A stretch of DNA of 64,000 nt from Hemerocallis citrina (taxonomy: Eukaryota; Streptophyta; Magnoliopsida; Asparagales; Asphodelaceae), in contig CM030362.1 in NCBI GenBank assembly GCA_017893485.1, forward strand, positions 33,522,089 through 33,586,088, in the 5' to 3' direction. The notes under the pieces are model-generated. The model was not told where the DNA came from and made no database searches. It saw nothing but the letters and a program-made list of their open reading frames with translations. Both the position numbers and the translations under genes were made by a program. How positions within the stretch are numbered: the first letter of the stretch is position 1; each line of letters opens with the position of its first letter. Positions 59,401-63,763 of the stretch are shown here, in pieces.

Positions 59401-61736
59401 TTGGCGGATCTGGGCTGGCGTCGGCGCTCGGGAGGAGCACAGGGAGAGATCGGGGGTGCTCGGAAGGAGCAGCACAGGGAGAGTTGGAGAAGATGGGTTA
59501 GGCGGCTGGCTTGGCAGTCAGGGAAGTAGACGGGAGAGAGAGGTACGTCTGGCTGGGGGCATCGGGATTTGATGGAAGATGAAGGGGATGAGGACGAAGT
59601 CGATTGAGGGTGAGAGGGTGGAGGCAAGGTGAGCGGGAGGCACGGGATGACGGCGGTAGCGGGAGGATGACGCTGGGGATGGTGAGGACGGCAGTTGCGG
59701 AGATGGGGTTGGGTAGTAATGGGGGTTTCGGGGTCGGTGAGGCCGTCGGGGAACGGCGACAGGACGGGACGAGGAGGTGGAGTGCGGGGGTGTTGTCGAG
59801 GTCGCGAAGTGGAGGGGCTAGGGTTTCGGTCGGGGTCGGAAGTAGGAGGAAGAAGAAGAATAGTAATGGGAGATTAGGATTTTGGATTTGGGGATTAGGA
59901 TTTGAGTTAATTTTATTTGGGAGATTTTTAATTTAGGGGTAGATTTTAGAGTTAATCACTAACCCTAAAATTGTATTAGGGTTTATCACAAATCCTAATC
60001 AGTTGGACTCAATTGTATCACACAAAGAGGAGAAGAAGAGCAAAACTCAACACAATAATTTTTAATCAAGAATAGCATATCTTTCTCATTAATCTCAGGG
60101 CCTATAAATAGGCCCAAAATAAATCTTGATACAAATCTCAAAAGATTCTAAAATCTCAAAAATATTCTAATGCAAAAAAAAGAAAAATTACATATGGCTA
60201 TAATTACCAAAAAACAAATATGGTACTGAAATAAAAATACTAAATTAAATAGAATTGATGTCCTCATCACTTTCTTTCTCAAAGAAAGTATGTCCTTGAT
60301 ATTCTTAATGAGACAGGAATGTTGGGATGTTGCCCCAGTGATACACCTATGGATCCGAATATTAAGTTGTACCCCTTCTCCAATGATGTATTGTTTTCTG
60401 ATCCAGGACGATATCGTAGGCTGGTTGGCAAACTCATATATCGCTCAGTGTCTAGGTCCGTTATTGCCTTTGCAGTTAGTCGAGTTAGCCAATTTATGCC
60501 TGCACCGACCATCACTCATTGGGAAGCAGTGGTTCACATTCTTCGCTACCTTAAGAAAGCTCTAGGGCAAGGGCTTCTCTTCCGGCCTGGTGATTCTCTT
60601 TTTTTTACGAGGATATTCTGATGCTGATTGGGCAGGATCGGTTGATGATAGGCGCTCAACTAGTGAGTATTTTATTTTCTTTGGAGGAAATCTCTTATCT
60701 TGGAAAAGTAAGAAACAACCCATGGTAGCCAAATCAAGTTTAGAGTCTGAATATCAAGTCATTGGGCATTTGGTTTATGAAGTTTTATAGCTCAAATCTC
60801 TTCTTCGAGACTTGGCAATCTCATTGTTATCTCCAGTTCCTCTCTACTGTGACAAGGTTGCTATGCATATTTCTGAAAGTCCGGTATTTCATGAGCACAC
60901 AAAACATATCGAAGTTGATTGTCACTTCGTTCGAGATGAGTAGGAGAAGGTGATTTCATTTTCACATGTCCCGTCCGGTGAACAACTTGCTGATATCCTA
61001 ACTAAAGCACTATCTTCTAAGATTTTTTAAACCTTTTTGAGCAAGCTTGGCTTCGACAATATCTACGCACCAGCTTAAGAGAGAATATTAAAGTAGTCTT
61101 AGTTTAGTCCCACATCTGAAGTACAGTTGTATTACTTTTTGTACTCTCCTTTATATAGAAACCAATGTATTCAGTTATATGCATCCACTGAAGTATTCTT
61201 TTTTGTCTCGATACTATAAATTAACAAGTGGGAAATATAATTCCTTTTGTAGCTTATATTTTCATATGCATCACATATTTTTGACAGTTTTTTCAATATA
61301 AAAAATTCTGTATTATTCTGTCATCATAATGTGTCAAAAAATTGAAAATAGAAACTATGTAAAGTTTACTGACTTTTTATATTTCCAAATCGAATGAATT
61401 GGTTGTCATTACTCTGAATTAGTTGATAAATAATCACAGCTATGGAACATGATGCTACCTTTGGTATTAATGTGTTTTGGATCCTATAATTAGATAAACC
61501 TTTTATAATATTAATTTATTTGCAAATATTTGACATTAGTATGATGTACGGCCCTCTCTTTGATCTACTGTTATAGAATCCATCAGCTACAAGTGAAGCT
61601 CTCGATAAAGATGGCTGGTTCAACACTGGTGATTTAGGTTGGATTGCTCCGAAACATTCAGTGGGCCGGAGTCGCAATTGTGGAGGAATGCTTGTTCTTG
61701 AAGGACGTGCAAAGGATACAATAGTTCTTCGTACTG
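20095..61736 (+). CDS. AAE15/AAE16: Plastid acyl-activating enzyme (acyl-ACP synthetase, AAE15/AAE16 type), 12 exons, partial at both ends
   Basis: Twelve exons join in frame: 20095-20209, 25659-25746, 29494-29717, 30733-30851, 31122-31271, 31491-31558, 43059-43164, 43389-43547, 43686-43739, 43841-43921, 53086-53223, 61577-61736. All introns are GT-AG and every codon phase matches across junctions; there is no stop in 1462 nt. The product shows the AMP-binding signature ([11 protein letters not shown]), the [10 protein letters not shown] motif, the [10 protein letters not shown] motif and the GRAKDTIVL hinge, all typical of the ANL adenylating superfamily. The order and wording of the blocks match Arabidopsis AAE15/AAE16, which activate fatty acids with ATP and load them on acyl carrier protein in the plastid. 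Missing are the transit peptide and first roughly 100 residues, and the C-terminal subdomain with its catalytic lysine; both should lie outside the window. AAE15 and AAE16 cannot be told apart here. LACS8/9 was considered and fits worse. Confidence 0.93.
20352..21509 (+). repeat. Solo LTR of an unclassified family (copy D)
   Basis: Begins TGATGATGACATC and ends TTTACATCA; flanks ATATT and ATATC are a probable 5-bp duplication with one change. Contains TCTATATATAGGCC (TATA box, about 20477) followed by a leader, a CCCTAA-rich and proline-coding GC-rich core (about 20640-21150), then an AT-rich 3' part. Reverse-complement relatives are at 35232-36497, 38251-39416 and 58969-60269, and a start fragment is at 63658. 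Short ORFs in the core are not conserved between copies. Confidence 0.8.
21717..22322. mobile_element. hAT-type MITE
   Basis: 606 bp with inverted ends CAGTGGCAGAT and, on the other strand, CAGTGGCGGAT; this terminus is typical of plant hAT elements. Flanks GACCAAAC and ACTAAAAAC suggest a degraded 8-bp duplication. AT-rich interior, no ORF. Confidence 0.75.
22371..22755. repeat. Diverged tandem duplication, about 190-bp unit
   Basis: AGAAGAAAATGTTATCTTAA (22371) and AGAAGAAAATGTCATCTTAA (about 22562) start two copies. Both carry AAAGACCGAATAACCGC-type, GGTTCCGGGGATATGAT and CATAGAGAGAAAGATGTTAT words. The first copy has an extra partial repeat of CATAGAGAGAAAG. No recognised gene. Confidence 0.85.
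22756..23237. other. Unassigned intron sequence
   Basis: Nothing recognised. The GAAAG flanking the collapsed copia element ends at 23237. Confidence 0.5.
23238..23895 (-). mobile_element. Collapsed copia element: one LTR plus primer site
   Basis: LTR at 23264-23895 (TGTAGTG to CTAACA) resembles the LTRs at 9223 and 12323. Left of it is the plus-strand reading of an initiator-Met primer site (TCTGATACCA) and then TGTAG, the first bases of the other LTR. The exact flank GAAAG occurs at 23233-23237 and 23896-23900. The interior and almost all of one LTR have been deleted between the target duplication copies. Confidence 0.82.
23901..25658. other. Intron sequence before exon b
   Basis: AT-rich, no repeat with clear ends and no coding block seen. 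Pyrimidine tract and branch region precede the GCAG at 25655. Confidence 0.55.
25659..25746 (+). CDS. AAE15/AAE16: AAE15/16 exon b
   Basis: Flanked by GCAG and GTTTGT. It encodes [17 protein letters not shown]... up to EHSE, the conserved block that follows FADNS in AAE15/16. It enters with two bases of a split Gly codon and leaves AG of a split Ser codon. Confidence 0.92.
25747..26477. other. Intron with G-run and RTE tail relic
   Basis: A G-rich run (GGGGGGGTGGGGGGTGGGGG) at 25889-25909 could form a quadruplex. At 25994-26036, GTAGCCAACCCCAATTATCTG...TTTGTTGTTTTT matches the 3' terminus of plant RTE LINEs, a short relic in plus orientation. Confidence 0.6.
26478..27065 (+). mobile_element. 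Non-autonomous Helitron
   Basis: Starts TCTATATAATAAAACAC and ends CTAG, inserted between A (26477) and T (27066). Just before the end, TTGCCGTAGGCACATGCCCACGGGCAA-like bases (27033-27059) form the hairpin expected at Helitron 3' ends. 588 bp, no RepHel coding sequence. Confidence 0.85.
27066..27325. other. Intron sequence
   Basis: Short AT-rich stretch between the Helitron and the next MITE; nothing recognised. Confidence 0.5.
27326..28264. mobile_element. Tourist-like MITE candidate
   Basis: Inverted ends GGCTTTGTTTGGCATTG (27326) and CAATGCCAAACAGTGTC (to 28264), flanked by ATA on both sides. The GTTTGGCA-type terminus fits PIF/Harbinger-derived MITEs, though ATA is not the preferred TWA target. 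At about 939 bp it is long for a MITE. A TTG-tailed RTE-like bit (27630-27680) and a GA microsatellite lie inside. Confidence 0.6.
27913..27967. repeat. (GA)n microsatellite
   Basis: About 27 uninterrupted GA units. Explains the Ser/Leu repeat ORFs seen on the minus strand. Confidence 0.97.
28265..29493. other. Intron before exon c
   Basis: AT-rich. A short T(5-6)G repeat lies near 28712-28733. No exon or mobile element recognised. Confidence 0.55.
29494..29717 (+). CDS. AAE15/AAE16: AAE15/16 exon c
   Basis: Flanked by CCAG and GTAATG. It encodes [24 protein letters not shown] and a more variable stretch ending NACKE. This is the longest exon in the window and the least conserved part of the visible protein. 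Phase fits both neighbours. Confidence 0.92.
29718..30732. other. Intron between exons c and d
   Basis: 1015 bp, AT-rich. No structured element recognised. Confidence 0.7.
30733..30851 (+). CDS. AAE15/AAE16: AAE15/16 exon d with AMP-binding signature
   Basis: Flanked by TTTCAG and GTCAGA. It encodes the phosphate-binding motif [16 protein letters not shown]. Ser replaces the second Thr of the commoner TSGTTG form; the general AMP-binding pattern tolerates this. Ends in phase 0 after LLHQ. Confidence 0.95.
31122..31271 (+). CDS. AAE15/AAE16: AAE15/16 exon e
   Basis: Flanked by TTCTAG and GTACCG; exactly 50 codons. It encodes the conserved [15 protein letters not shown] block (Trp-His-Ala-Tyr-Glu-Arg), typical of long-chain and acyl-ACP-type adenylating enzymes. 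Confidence 0.95.
31491..31558 (+). CDS. AAE15/AAE16: AAE15/16 exon f
   Basis: Flanked by GGTTAG and GTCAGT. It encodes [20 protein letters not shown] and ends in AG of a Ser codon, completed 11.5 kb downstream by exon g. Confidence 0.93.
31752..34508 (-). repeat. Long gypsy LTR (about 2.76 kb)
   Basis: TG/CA bounded. A CCTATATATATATAATTCC TATA region (plus coordinates about 33998-34016) lies about 500 bp from its 5' end. A long AT-rich section (about 33090-33670) is built from scattered TTACTAAC and CTTACTAACAT words. Small ORFs inside are not convincing. Confidence 0.7.
34720..35055 (-). pseudogene. Gypsy gag nucleocapsid with two CCHC zinc knuckles
   Basis: [14 protein letters not shown] and [14 protein letters not shown] are two intact CX2CX4HX4C knuckles in a minus-strand frame that ends at 34720. 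Lys/Gln-rich linker follows. The upstream part of gag is missing, so only the tail of the protein remains. Confidence 0.85.
35056..35226. other. Short unassigned junction
   Basis: Between the gypsy fragment and the next solo LTR. Contains a small local repeat (TGCTCTTACTTTGC twice near 35084-35118). Confidence 0.5.
35232..36497 (-). repeat. Solo LTR, copy A of the TGATG...CATCA family
   Basis: 1266 bp, TGATGTAAAACC to GTCCTCATCA on the plus strand, flanked by exact AACTT (35227-35231 and 36498-36502). In its own (minus) orientation it has GAGGACATC near the start and a TATA-type box near the AGGCCTTTAAATAGG stretch (plus about 36345-36360). The GC-rich core (about 35590-36000) codes spurious Gly/Arg ORFs. 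Confidence 0.9.
36503..38250. other. Unassigned intron sequence
   Basis: AT-rich, with a G run near 37988-38000 and a CCACCACCG-rich stretch at 38040-38235 that resembles the GC-rich cores of the solo-LTR family and may be a truncated copy. An 87-codon frame at 37673-37936 has no recognisable domain. Confidence 0.5.
38251..39416 (-). repeat. Solo LTR, copy B of the TGATG...CATCA family
   Basis: Plus-strand start TGATGTAAACTTAAC, AT-rich conserved part to about 38600, then a variable GC-rich core to about 39080, then AACCCTAATC and TCTAGAGGCCTATATATAGG (TATA box) near 39240-39262. The distal end is degraded (AACAACCATCCTAGATGA), so the boundary is approximate and no flank duplication was found. 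Confidence 0.75.
40146..40480. repeat. Repeated TTTGAATTTCAAA hairpin units
   Basis: Units near 40146, 40228, 40290, 40365 and 40436 (and one at 39816) each have ATTTGAATTTCAAA followed 10-15 bp later by TTGAAATTCAA, giving self-complementary pieces about every 62 to 82 bp. Found inside the L1-like insertion. Confidence 0.7.
41175..41210. repeat. Perfect 16-bp-arm palindrome
   Basis: GAGTTTCTCTCTCTAG, loop TATT, then CTAGAGAGAGAAACTC. It lies near the 5' end of the L1-like insertion and would form a stable hairpin in RNA from either strand. Confidence 0.9.
41276..43058. other. Intron sequence before exon g with CT microsatellites
   Basis: AT-rich host intron. (CT)n runs at 42766-42802 and 42829-42844. 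No exon before 43059. Confidence 0.6.
43059..43164 (+). CDS. AAE15/AAE16: AAE15/16 exon g
   Basis: Flanked by CTGCAG and GTTTGA. It completes the split Ser codon and encodes [18 protein letters not shown], then a hydrophobic helix leading to EAKRVYE. The join restores the family sequence across the largest intron of the window. Confidence 0.93.
43389..43547 (+). CDS. AAE15/AAE16: AAE15/16 exon h
   Basis: Flanked by GTAAAG and GTATAC; 53 codons. It encodes the [20 protein letters not shown] hydrophobic block, which in this family separates the SIQKQ region from GISGGGSLP, and ends HSAIGISK. Confidence 0.93.
43686..43739 (+). CDS. AAE15/AAE16: AAE15/16 exon i
   Basis: An 18-codon exon between TTGCAG and GTGAAA. 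It encodes [18 protein letters not shown], a core adenylation motif (SGGGSLP). Confidence 0.95.
43841..43921 (+). CDS. AAE15/AAE16: AAE15/16 exon j with YGLTET motif
   Basis: Flanked by CTGCAG and GTAAGA; 27 codons. It encodes [12 protein letters not shown], the acyl-adenylate/ATP-binding motif of the superfamily. Confidence 0.96.
43922..44396. other. Intron after exon j
   Basis: AT-rich host intron before the Tat B element. Nothing else recognised. Confidence 0.6.
44397..44852 (+). repeat. 5' LTR of Tat element B
   Basis: TGATGAGGGTA to GCAGCATCA, 456 bp. Contains GTCTATAAATACA (TATA box, about 44564-44576). Aligns along its length with 52189-52653. The Tat-type primer region TTGGCACCATCAGTGGGA follows at 44855-44872. 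Confidence 0.92.
45038..46525 (+). pseudogene. Tat B gag, frameshifted
   Basis: Starts near [13 protein letters not shown], then an Arg/Ser/His-rich part and the [17 protein letters not shown] block (45325-45390). The capsid part (45702-46106) has [27 protein letters not shown] and [17 protein letters not shown]. The nucleocapsid block [15 protein letters not shown] (46340-46385) has Tyr for the first Cys. Breaks near 45115, 45390, 45620 and 46050. Confidence 0.85.
46553..47980 (+). pseudogene. Tat B protease, split by an insertion
   Basis: [20 protein letters not shown] (46762-46821) is the active-site block, with the same DNGSS as element A. Reading is lost at about 46960 into foreign sequence and the downstream part resumes at about 47555 with [19 protein letters not shown] stop follows near 47690. 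Confidence 0.85.
46963..47535. mobile_element. Unclassified ~0.57-kb insertion in the Tat B protease
   Basis: AT-rich, compositionally unlike the GC-rich protease around it. The two ends carry CCATTGATT (46955-46963) and CTTGATTTC (47534-47542), possibly a short target duplication around TTGATT. No inverted ends or ORF recognised. Confidence 0.5.
48113..48745 (+). pseudogene. Tat B reverse transcriptase, longest intact stretch
   Basis: A 210-codon frame: [65 protein letters not shown] and [16 protein letters not shown]. The catalytic Asp pair is intact. The 5' edge has stops just upstream (near 48065 and 48110), and a stop ends the frame before RNase H. Confidence 0.93.
48790..49626 (+). pseudogene. 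Tat B dual RNase H
   Basis: RNH at about 48810-49250: [54 protein letters not shown]. After a TAA at about 49291, aRNH follows: [52 protein letters not shown] and [10 protein letters not shown], ending at a stop at 49624. Confidence 0.9.
49905..50913 (+). pseudogene. Tat B integrase, interrupted by a chloroplast fragment
   Basis: Zinc-binding part at about 49915-50100 ([16 protein letters not shown]). The frame then reaches the FAMW motif at 50152-50163 and jumps into psbD sequence. The core resumes at about 50343 ([23 protein letters not shown]), followed by [12 protein letters not shown] and [18 protein letters not shown]. The GMD-VGPF segment carrying the first catalytic Asp in element A is absent here. 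Ends by running into an AT-rich insertion at 50914. Confidence 0.9.
50164..50340 (+). other. psbD: Chloroplast psbD 5' fragment (nuclear plastid DNA)
   Basis: About 177 bp. It contains the AGGAGG ribosome-binding site (50205-50210), ATG at 50217 and 41 codons that read [20 protein letters not shown], then [12 protein letters not shown] and LLLFPC. This is the N-terminus of photosystem II protein D2 with a few changes (for example W in DWLWRD and Y in VGYS where D2 has R and W). The upstream 50 bp look like the psbD leader. It is fused on both sides to integrase sequence and cannot be expressed as D2 here. Confidence 0.93.
50914..51734. mobile_element. AT-rich insertion at the end of Tat B integrase
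   Basis: Integrase reading stops being integrase-like after RRKM at about 50910. The insert starts TGTGTAACACACG, has a G/C-richer first 90 bp (GGGGCAAAATTG near-inverted with CAATTTTGCGGGG), then about 700 bp of very AT-rich sequence. It ends just before the first 64-bp repeat. It may be an LTR fragment or MITE; no flank duplication recognised. Confidence 0.5.
51735..52030. repeat. 64-bp tandem repeat of Tat element B
   Basis: CATCCGAGGCC-type unit starts at 51735, 51799, 51863, 51927 and 51974: three exact 64-bp steps and a shorter 47-bp one. Lies between integrase and 3' LTR, the same place as the 56-bp array of element A. Confidence 0.9.
52189..52653 (+). repeat. 3' LTR of Tat element B
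   Basis: TGATGAGGGTA to CCGAAAACAAG. Preceded by the purine tract AAGAGTGGGGGGC. It lacks the last 8 bp seen in the 5' LTR, and no flank duplication could be found, so the right end may have been trimmed. Confidence 0.9.
52654..53085. other. Intron before exon k
   Basis: No repeat with clear ends. Leads into the TTTCTGAAG acceptor. Confidence 0.6.
53086..53223 (+). CDS. AAE15/AAE16: AAE15/16 exon k
   Basis: Flanked by TGAAG and GTAAGA; 46 codons. It encodes [16 protein letters not shown], then [16 protein letters not shown], the usual step between YGLTET and the GWFNTGD motif. The acceptor has a weak pyrimidine tract (TTTCTGAAG), but phase and conservation support it. Confidence 0.93.
53510..53995. 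repeat. Imperfect tandem duplication, about 225-bp unit
   Basis: AAGTTAGTATAGCTGGAT occurs at about 53518 and 53739, each followed by GTTACAAAAAGC, AAAATATTTATATAA and a GGATAATCATGATGAGCAAC block. A shorter internal repetition of TTATATAATTAGACT-type sequence occurs in the second unit. Host intron, non-coding. Confidence 0.85.
54257..54356. repeat. Perfect 50-bp tandem duplication
   Basis: ATAACTCTGAATGGATGG...AAGTACAA occurs twice head to tail (54257-54306 and 54307-54356) with no mismatch seen. Probably very recent, or an assembly artefact. Confidence 0.92.
54511..54650 (+). repeat. 5' LTR of copia element B
   Basis: 140 bp, TGTTAAGTAGTC to AAATTAACA, followed directly by TGGTATCAGAG (initiator-Met type primer site). 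Very short for a copia LTR. Contains CATCTGAAGTAGAG and a TTCAGTTATATGCATC segment shared with the 3' LTR. Confidence 0.92.
54651..55168 (+). other. Copia B leader
   Basis: Primer site, then an A-run (54717-54730) and a long CT/CA-rich leader (CCTCC, CACC words). No gag frame is visible; gag appears lost or displaced by the hAT insertion. Confidence 0.6.
55169..56365. mobile_element. hAT-like element inside copia B
   Basis: Inverted ends CTAAGCAGTTAAAAT and AACTGCCTAG, flanked by the exact 8-bp duplication CCCGCACT (55161-55168 and 56366-56373), as expected for hAT. Near both ends GATTAATCG and CGATTAAC words recur in inverted arrangement. The 131-codon frame at 55359-55754 has no transposase features. 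The right part is duplicated (see separate entry). Confidence 0.85.
55823..56379. repeat. Duplicated right end of the hAT-like element with (TA)n arrays
   Basis: (TA)n (55823-55854) plus arm 55856-55970 is repeated as (TA)n (55974-56018, 56241-56263) plus arm 56264-56379. Both arms include the terminal CTGCCTAG, the flank CCCGCACT and the TTGCCAC beyond it, so target-side DNA was duplicated as well. A MITE sits in the second TA array. Confidence 0.85.
56019..56240. mobile_element. Foldback MITE in a TA microsatellite
   Basis: 222 bp with about 44-bp terminal inverted repeats: GGGAAAGGATCGGTTGAGCA at the left, its complement at the right, one mismatch (CCGCGTGAA versus CCACGTGAA) within the arm. 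Flanked by TA on each side, consistent with a TA target. No ORF. Confidence 0.93.
56720..57195 (+). pseudogene. Copia B protease and GAG-pre-integrase remnant
   Basis: [14 protein letters not shown] near 56738 is the protease active site with Asn in place of the catalytic Asp. HRRLGHPFS (57070-57096) and [11 protein letters not shown] (57150-57182) are the zinc-binding pre-integrase motifs. A stop follows the SGCEPSV segment at 57139. Confidence 0.85.
57196..57610 (+). pseudogene. Copia B integrase core
   Basis: HSDIWV (first Asp), [17 protein letters not shown], then FHSNNAKNY, where the second catalytic Asp is Asn, and [14 protein letters not shown] with the Glu in place. The frame ends at a TAG at 57608. 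Non-functional. Confidence 0.9.
57611..58299 (+). other. Copia B linker between integrase and RT
   Basis: Contains decayed C-terminal integrase sequence and a Pro/Thr-rich stretch (57990-58045, CCACCGCCACC words) that is a common linker in copia polyproteins. No intact frame. Confidence 0.6.
58300..58968 (+). pseudogene. Copia B reverse transcriptase, 5' part
   Basis: Blocks spread over frames: the [10 protein letters not shown] to [10 protein letters not shown] region (58325-58370), [20 protein letters not shown] (58450-58509), [13 protein letters not shown] (58590-58627) and [11 protein letters not shown] (58817-58850). The catalytic Asp pair is kept. Cut at 58968 by the solo LTR. Confidence 0.88.
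58969..60269 (-). repeat. Solo LTR, copy C of the TGATG...CATCA family, inside copia RT
   Basis: 1301 bp; plus-strand start TGATGTAAAACT, end GTCCTCATCA. Flanked by exact CTTTC at 58964-58968 and 60270-60274. The RT reading DDIFL stops at the left edge and [10 protein letters not shown] follows at the right edge. In its own orientation: GAGGACATC near the start, CCTATAAATAGG TATA box (plus about 60102-60113), GC-rich core at about 59390-59830. Confidence 0.95.
60270..60620 (+). pseudogene. Copia B reverse transcriptase, 3' part
   Basis: Continues after the solo [57 protein letters not shown] and [11 protein letters not shown] frameshift near 60318 separates the first block from the rest. Confidence 0.9.
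60600..61060 (+). pseudogene. Copia B RNase H
   Basis: [55 protein letters not shown] and [12 protein letters not shown] are the standard copia RNase H blocks. Stops after YEVL (60788) and DE (60942) break it. Confidence 0.92.
61086..61226 (+). repeat. 3' LTR of copia element B
   Basis: 141 bp; matches 54511-54650 with scattered substitutions (first dinucleotide TA instead of TG). Contains CTTTATATAGAA as a TATA box. Confidence 0.9.
61227..61576. other. Intron before exon l
   Basis: AT-rich host intron, ends with TTATAG. Nothing else recognised. Confidence 0.65.
61577..61736 (+). CDS. AAE15/AAE16: AAE15/16 exon l, last visible
   Basis: Flanked by TTATAG and GTATAT. It encodes [13 protein letters not shown] (Asp for the ATP ribose), a GRSRNCGG segment and [12 protein letters not shown], the hinge before the small C-terminal domain. 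It leaves one base of a codon, so the next exon lies right of 64000; no GENVEP-like exon is visible before the window ends. Confidence 0.95.
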
Positions 61737-63657
61737 GTATATTAACAAACCAATCTTTTGTGAGGTTCCCTCATTAGTTTAGAACTTGAATTGTCTTTAA
61801 AGAGATGCAATTTTAATCTCCCTTTTCCTGTTTACACTGATTTGTTTTCATGCACTCATAGTTATAGGAAATCTAATTATACTGCTACTACAAGCCTCTT
61901 ATTTGTTTGATAATCATTCCTATGTGGGAAGTTGTGGTACCTTCTCGTTTGATACAGTTTTGAATTACCACTGGATGCAGATATGACAACTGGTAAGATC
62001 TATAATTTTGGTGCAAGTCGCATAGTGAGTGAAGGAAGAATAAACAAATTATATGATTGTATTAGAGTAATATAACTAGGGAGTTCATGATGTATTGTAC
62101 GGTAATTGTGCAAGAGCGATAATAAAAGTTACTTATTAGTTTGAGGGCTAATTTAGTGATAAATACCCTATACTTTCGAGTTTACATTTCAGGGTATTTA
62201 GCACTAAAAAGTTACATTTCAGGGTATTTAGTACTAAATATCTGAAACTATAGGGTATTACCACTAAATTATACTTGTTACAAATATTTACGTCAAACAG
62301 CTATCCTCAAATTTGGCCCAAACTCACTTCATTTGTTCATTGTCTTGATCTCTATTATGTTCATAAGGTTCACTAGTCATTCTCTTTTCCCCCTATTCAC
62401 AGCACTCCAGTGATAAATCTCTGGTGATTATGAAATTAACATTTATCAAGTGGATTGATTAGCATCACCTTATCTGAAATAATAATGAAGCAATTTTCTA
62501 GTCTCATTTAAAAGTTGCTTAGGGAACTTGGTCACAATGATGTAATTATATGGTAATGTTGTGCCCATGGACCTTTCCATTTGGGCAACTTTTCGAATTT
62601 CAAGGGCAAGGCTCAGATGATTTGTTTAACAGATTCTATGCGATTTCTTAGAATTTTTAAGTTGGTCATTACATTGCTTGATTTTGATTATCAATTCTTT
62701 TGCTTTTATTTCAATAAAATTTCAAATAAAGCTAAGAAAATGAATTGGAGCGTAATAATCAATAATTGTGCTTTCACTGGATTCCATAGGGCTTATAATT
62801 TTGGTGTCGAAGTTAAAATTTTCATTTTAGTATGCATAAATCGAGTAGACTACACACTTACTATTAAATTTTAAAGTAAATATAAAACTTCTGAGGCTAT
62901 TGAATGTGCTTTGTGATTTATCAACATAGTTAAGTTTGTTGGAGTTTAATTCACTTAGAAAATTTGCAAAGTCAATGTAAGGAAAATCTTGGGATAAATA
63001 GTGCTAAACACATTCTATTAGATTAGTGACTTTGGCATTGGACGTTCCCAAAATGGGCGGAAAACCTTGGCAAGAGAGTTGAACGATAGAAGAGGGGTTC
63101 TCAAATGTATATGTAGCATTTCCTTATATAGTTGATTACAATCACTTGGTGGGTCACTCCATGGACACTTTGTACCCTTCATCATGACGCTGAATATTGA
63201 TGCCATTAATTGTGCATGTATAAAGAATCAAGTTTTATGCGACTTCTTACCCATAGATGTTTTTTTCTCCAAATCAACATGAATGCCATGATAAAAGGTC
63301 TGATAGTCCGAGAAGTGAAGTGATCACCAAGTGATTATTATCACTCTATACAGGAAATATTTTAGGCTTCTACTAAACAAATGAATTAAATCATTTGAAC
63401 ATTTTCTGTAAGAAGAAAAGGTGCTGAAGTTATCATAATCATAGTGATAATAATCTTAGCTTTCCATTAAAATGGACTTGAGCAACAGAGTGAATTTGAA
63501 GTCAAGAAAACCTCAAATTAAAAAAAAAGAAAAGAAAAAAAAGAGTTTTCTTTTTGGTGAGATTGCCAAAACTAGTTGATGAGTTTCTGCCAATCCCTAG
63601 TGGCTGCCGTGAAGCTCAACATAAGAGCATGAAACAATAGAATACACATAATCATAC
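61737..63657. other. Intron after exon l
   Basis: Host intron. No next AAE exon recognised. A small foldback element at 62150-62271 is listed separately. An A-run lies near 63518-63541. Confidence 0.6.
62150..62271. mobile_element. Small foldback element
   Basis: 122 bp with about 28-bp imperfect inverted ends (TAATTTAGTGATAAATACCC and GGGTATTACCACTAAATTA). Inside, a TTACATTTCAGGGTATTTAG unit occurs twice in tandem, itself complementary to the CCCTATA-containing ends. No flank duplication assigned. Confidence 0.65.
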
Positions 63658-63763
63658 TGATGAGGACATCTATTCTGTTTAGTTTAGTATTTTATTTCAG
63701 TACCATATTTGTTTTTGGCAATTATAGCCATATGTAATCTTTCTTTTATGCATTAGAATATGG
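63658..63763 (+). repeat. Start fragment of the TGATG...CATCA LTR family (copy E)
   Basis: TGATGAGGACATC, TTTCAGTACCATATTTG and AATTATAGCCATATGTAAT match the corresponding start of copies A and C. Similarity ends at GCATTAGAATAT, where a different AT-rich repeat begins, so the copy is interrupted or truncated. Confidence 0.8.

Larger units (their letters stand above)
54511..61226 (+). mobile_element. Ty1/copia element B with nested insertions
   Basis: Short LTRs (54511-54650 and 61086-61226), primer site TGGTATCAGAG at 54651 and purine tract TTAAGAGAGAATA before the 3' LTR. Domains in copia order: protease remnant, GAG-pre-integrase, integrase, RT, RNase H. Flanks AGTTG and AGTGG are a probable 5-bp duplication with one change. 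Contains a hAT-like element (55169-56365) and a solo LTR (58969-60269). All domains are broken. In the intron between exons k and l, sense to the gene. Confidence 0.92.

Noticed and set aside
61960..62040. Possible next exon after ATGCAG at 61975
   Set aside because: The reading after the acceptor is not GENVEP-like and the phase does not fit exon l.
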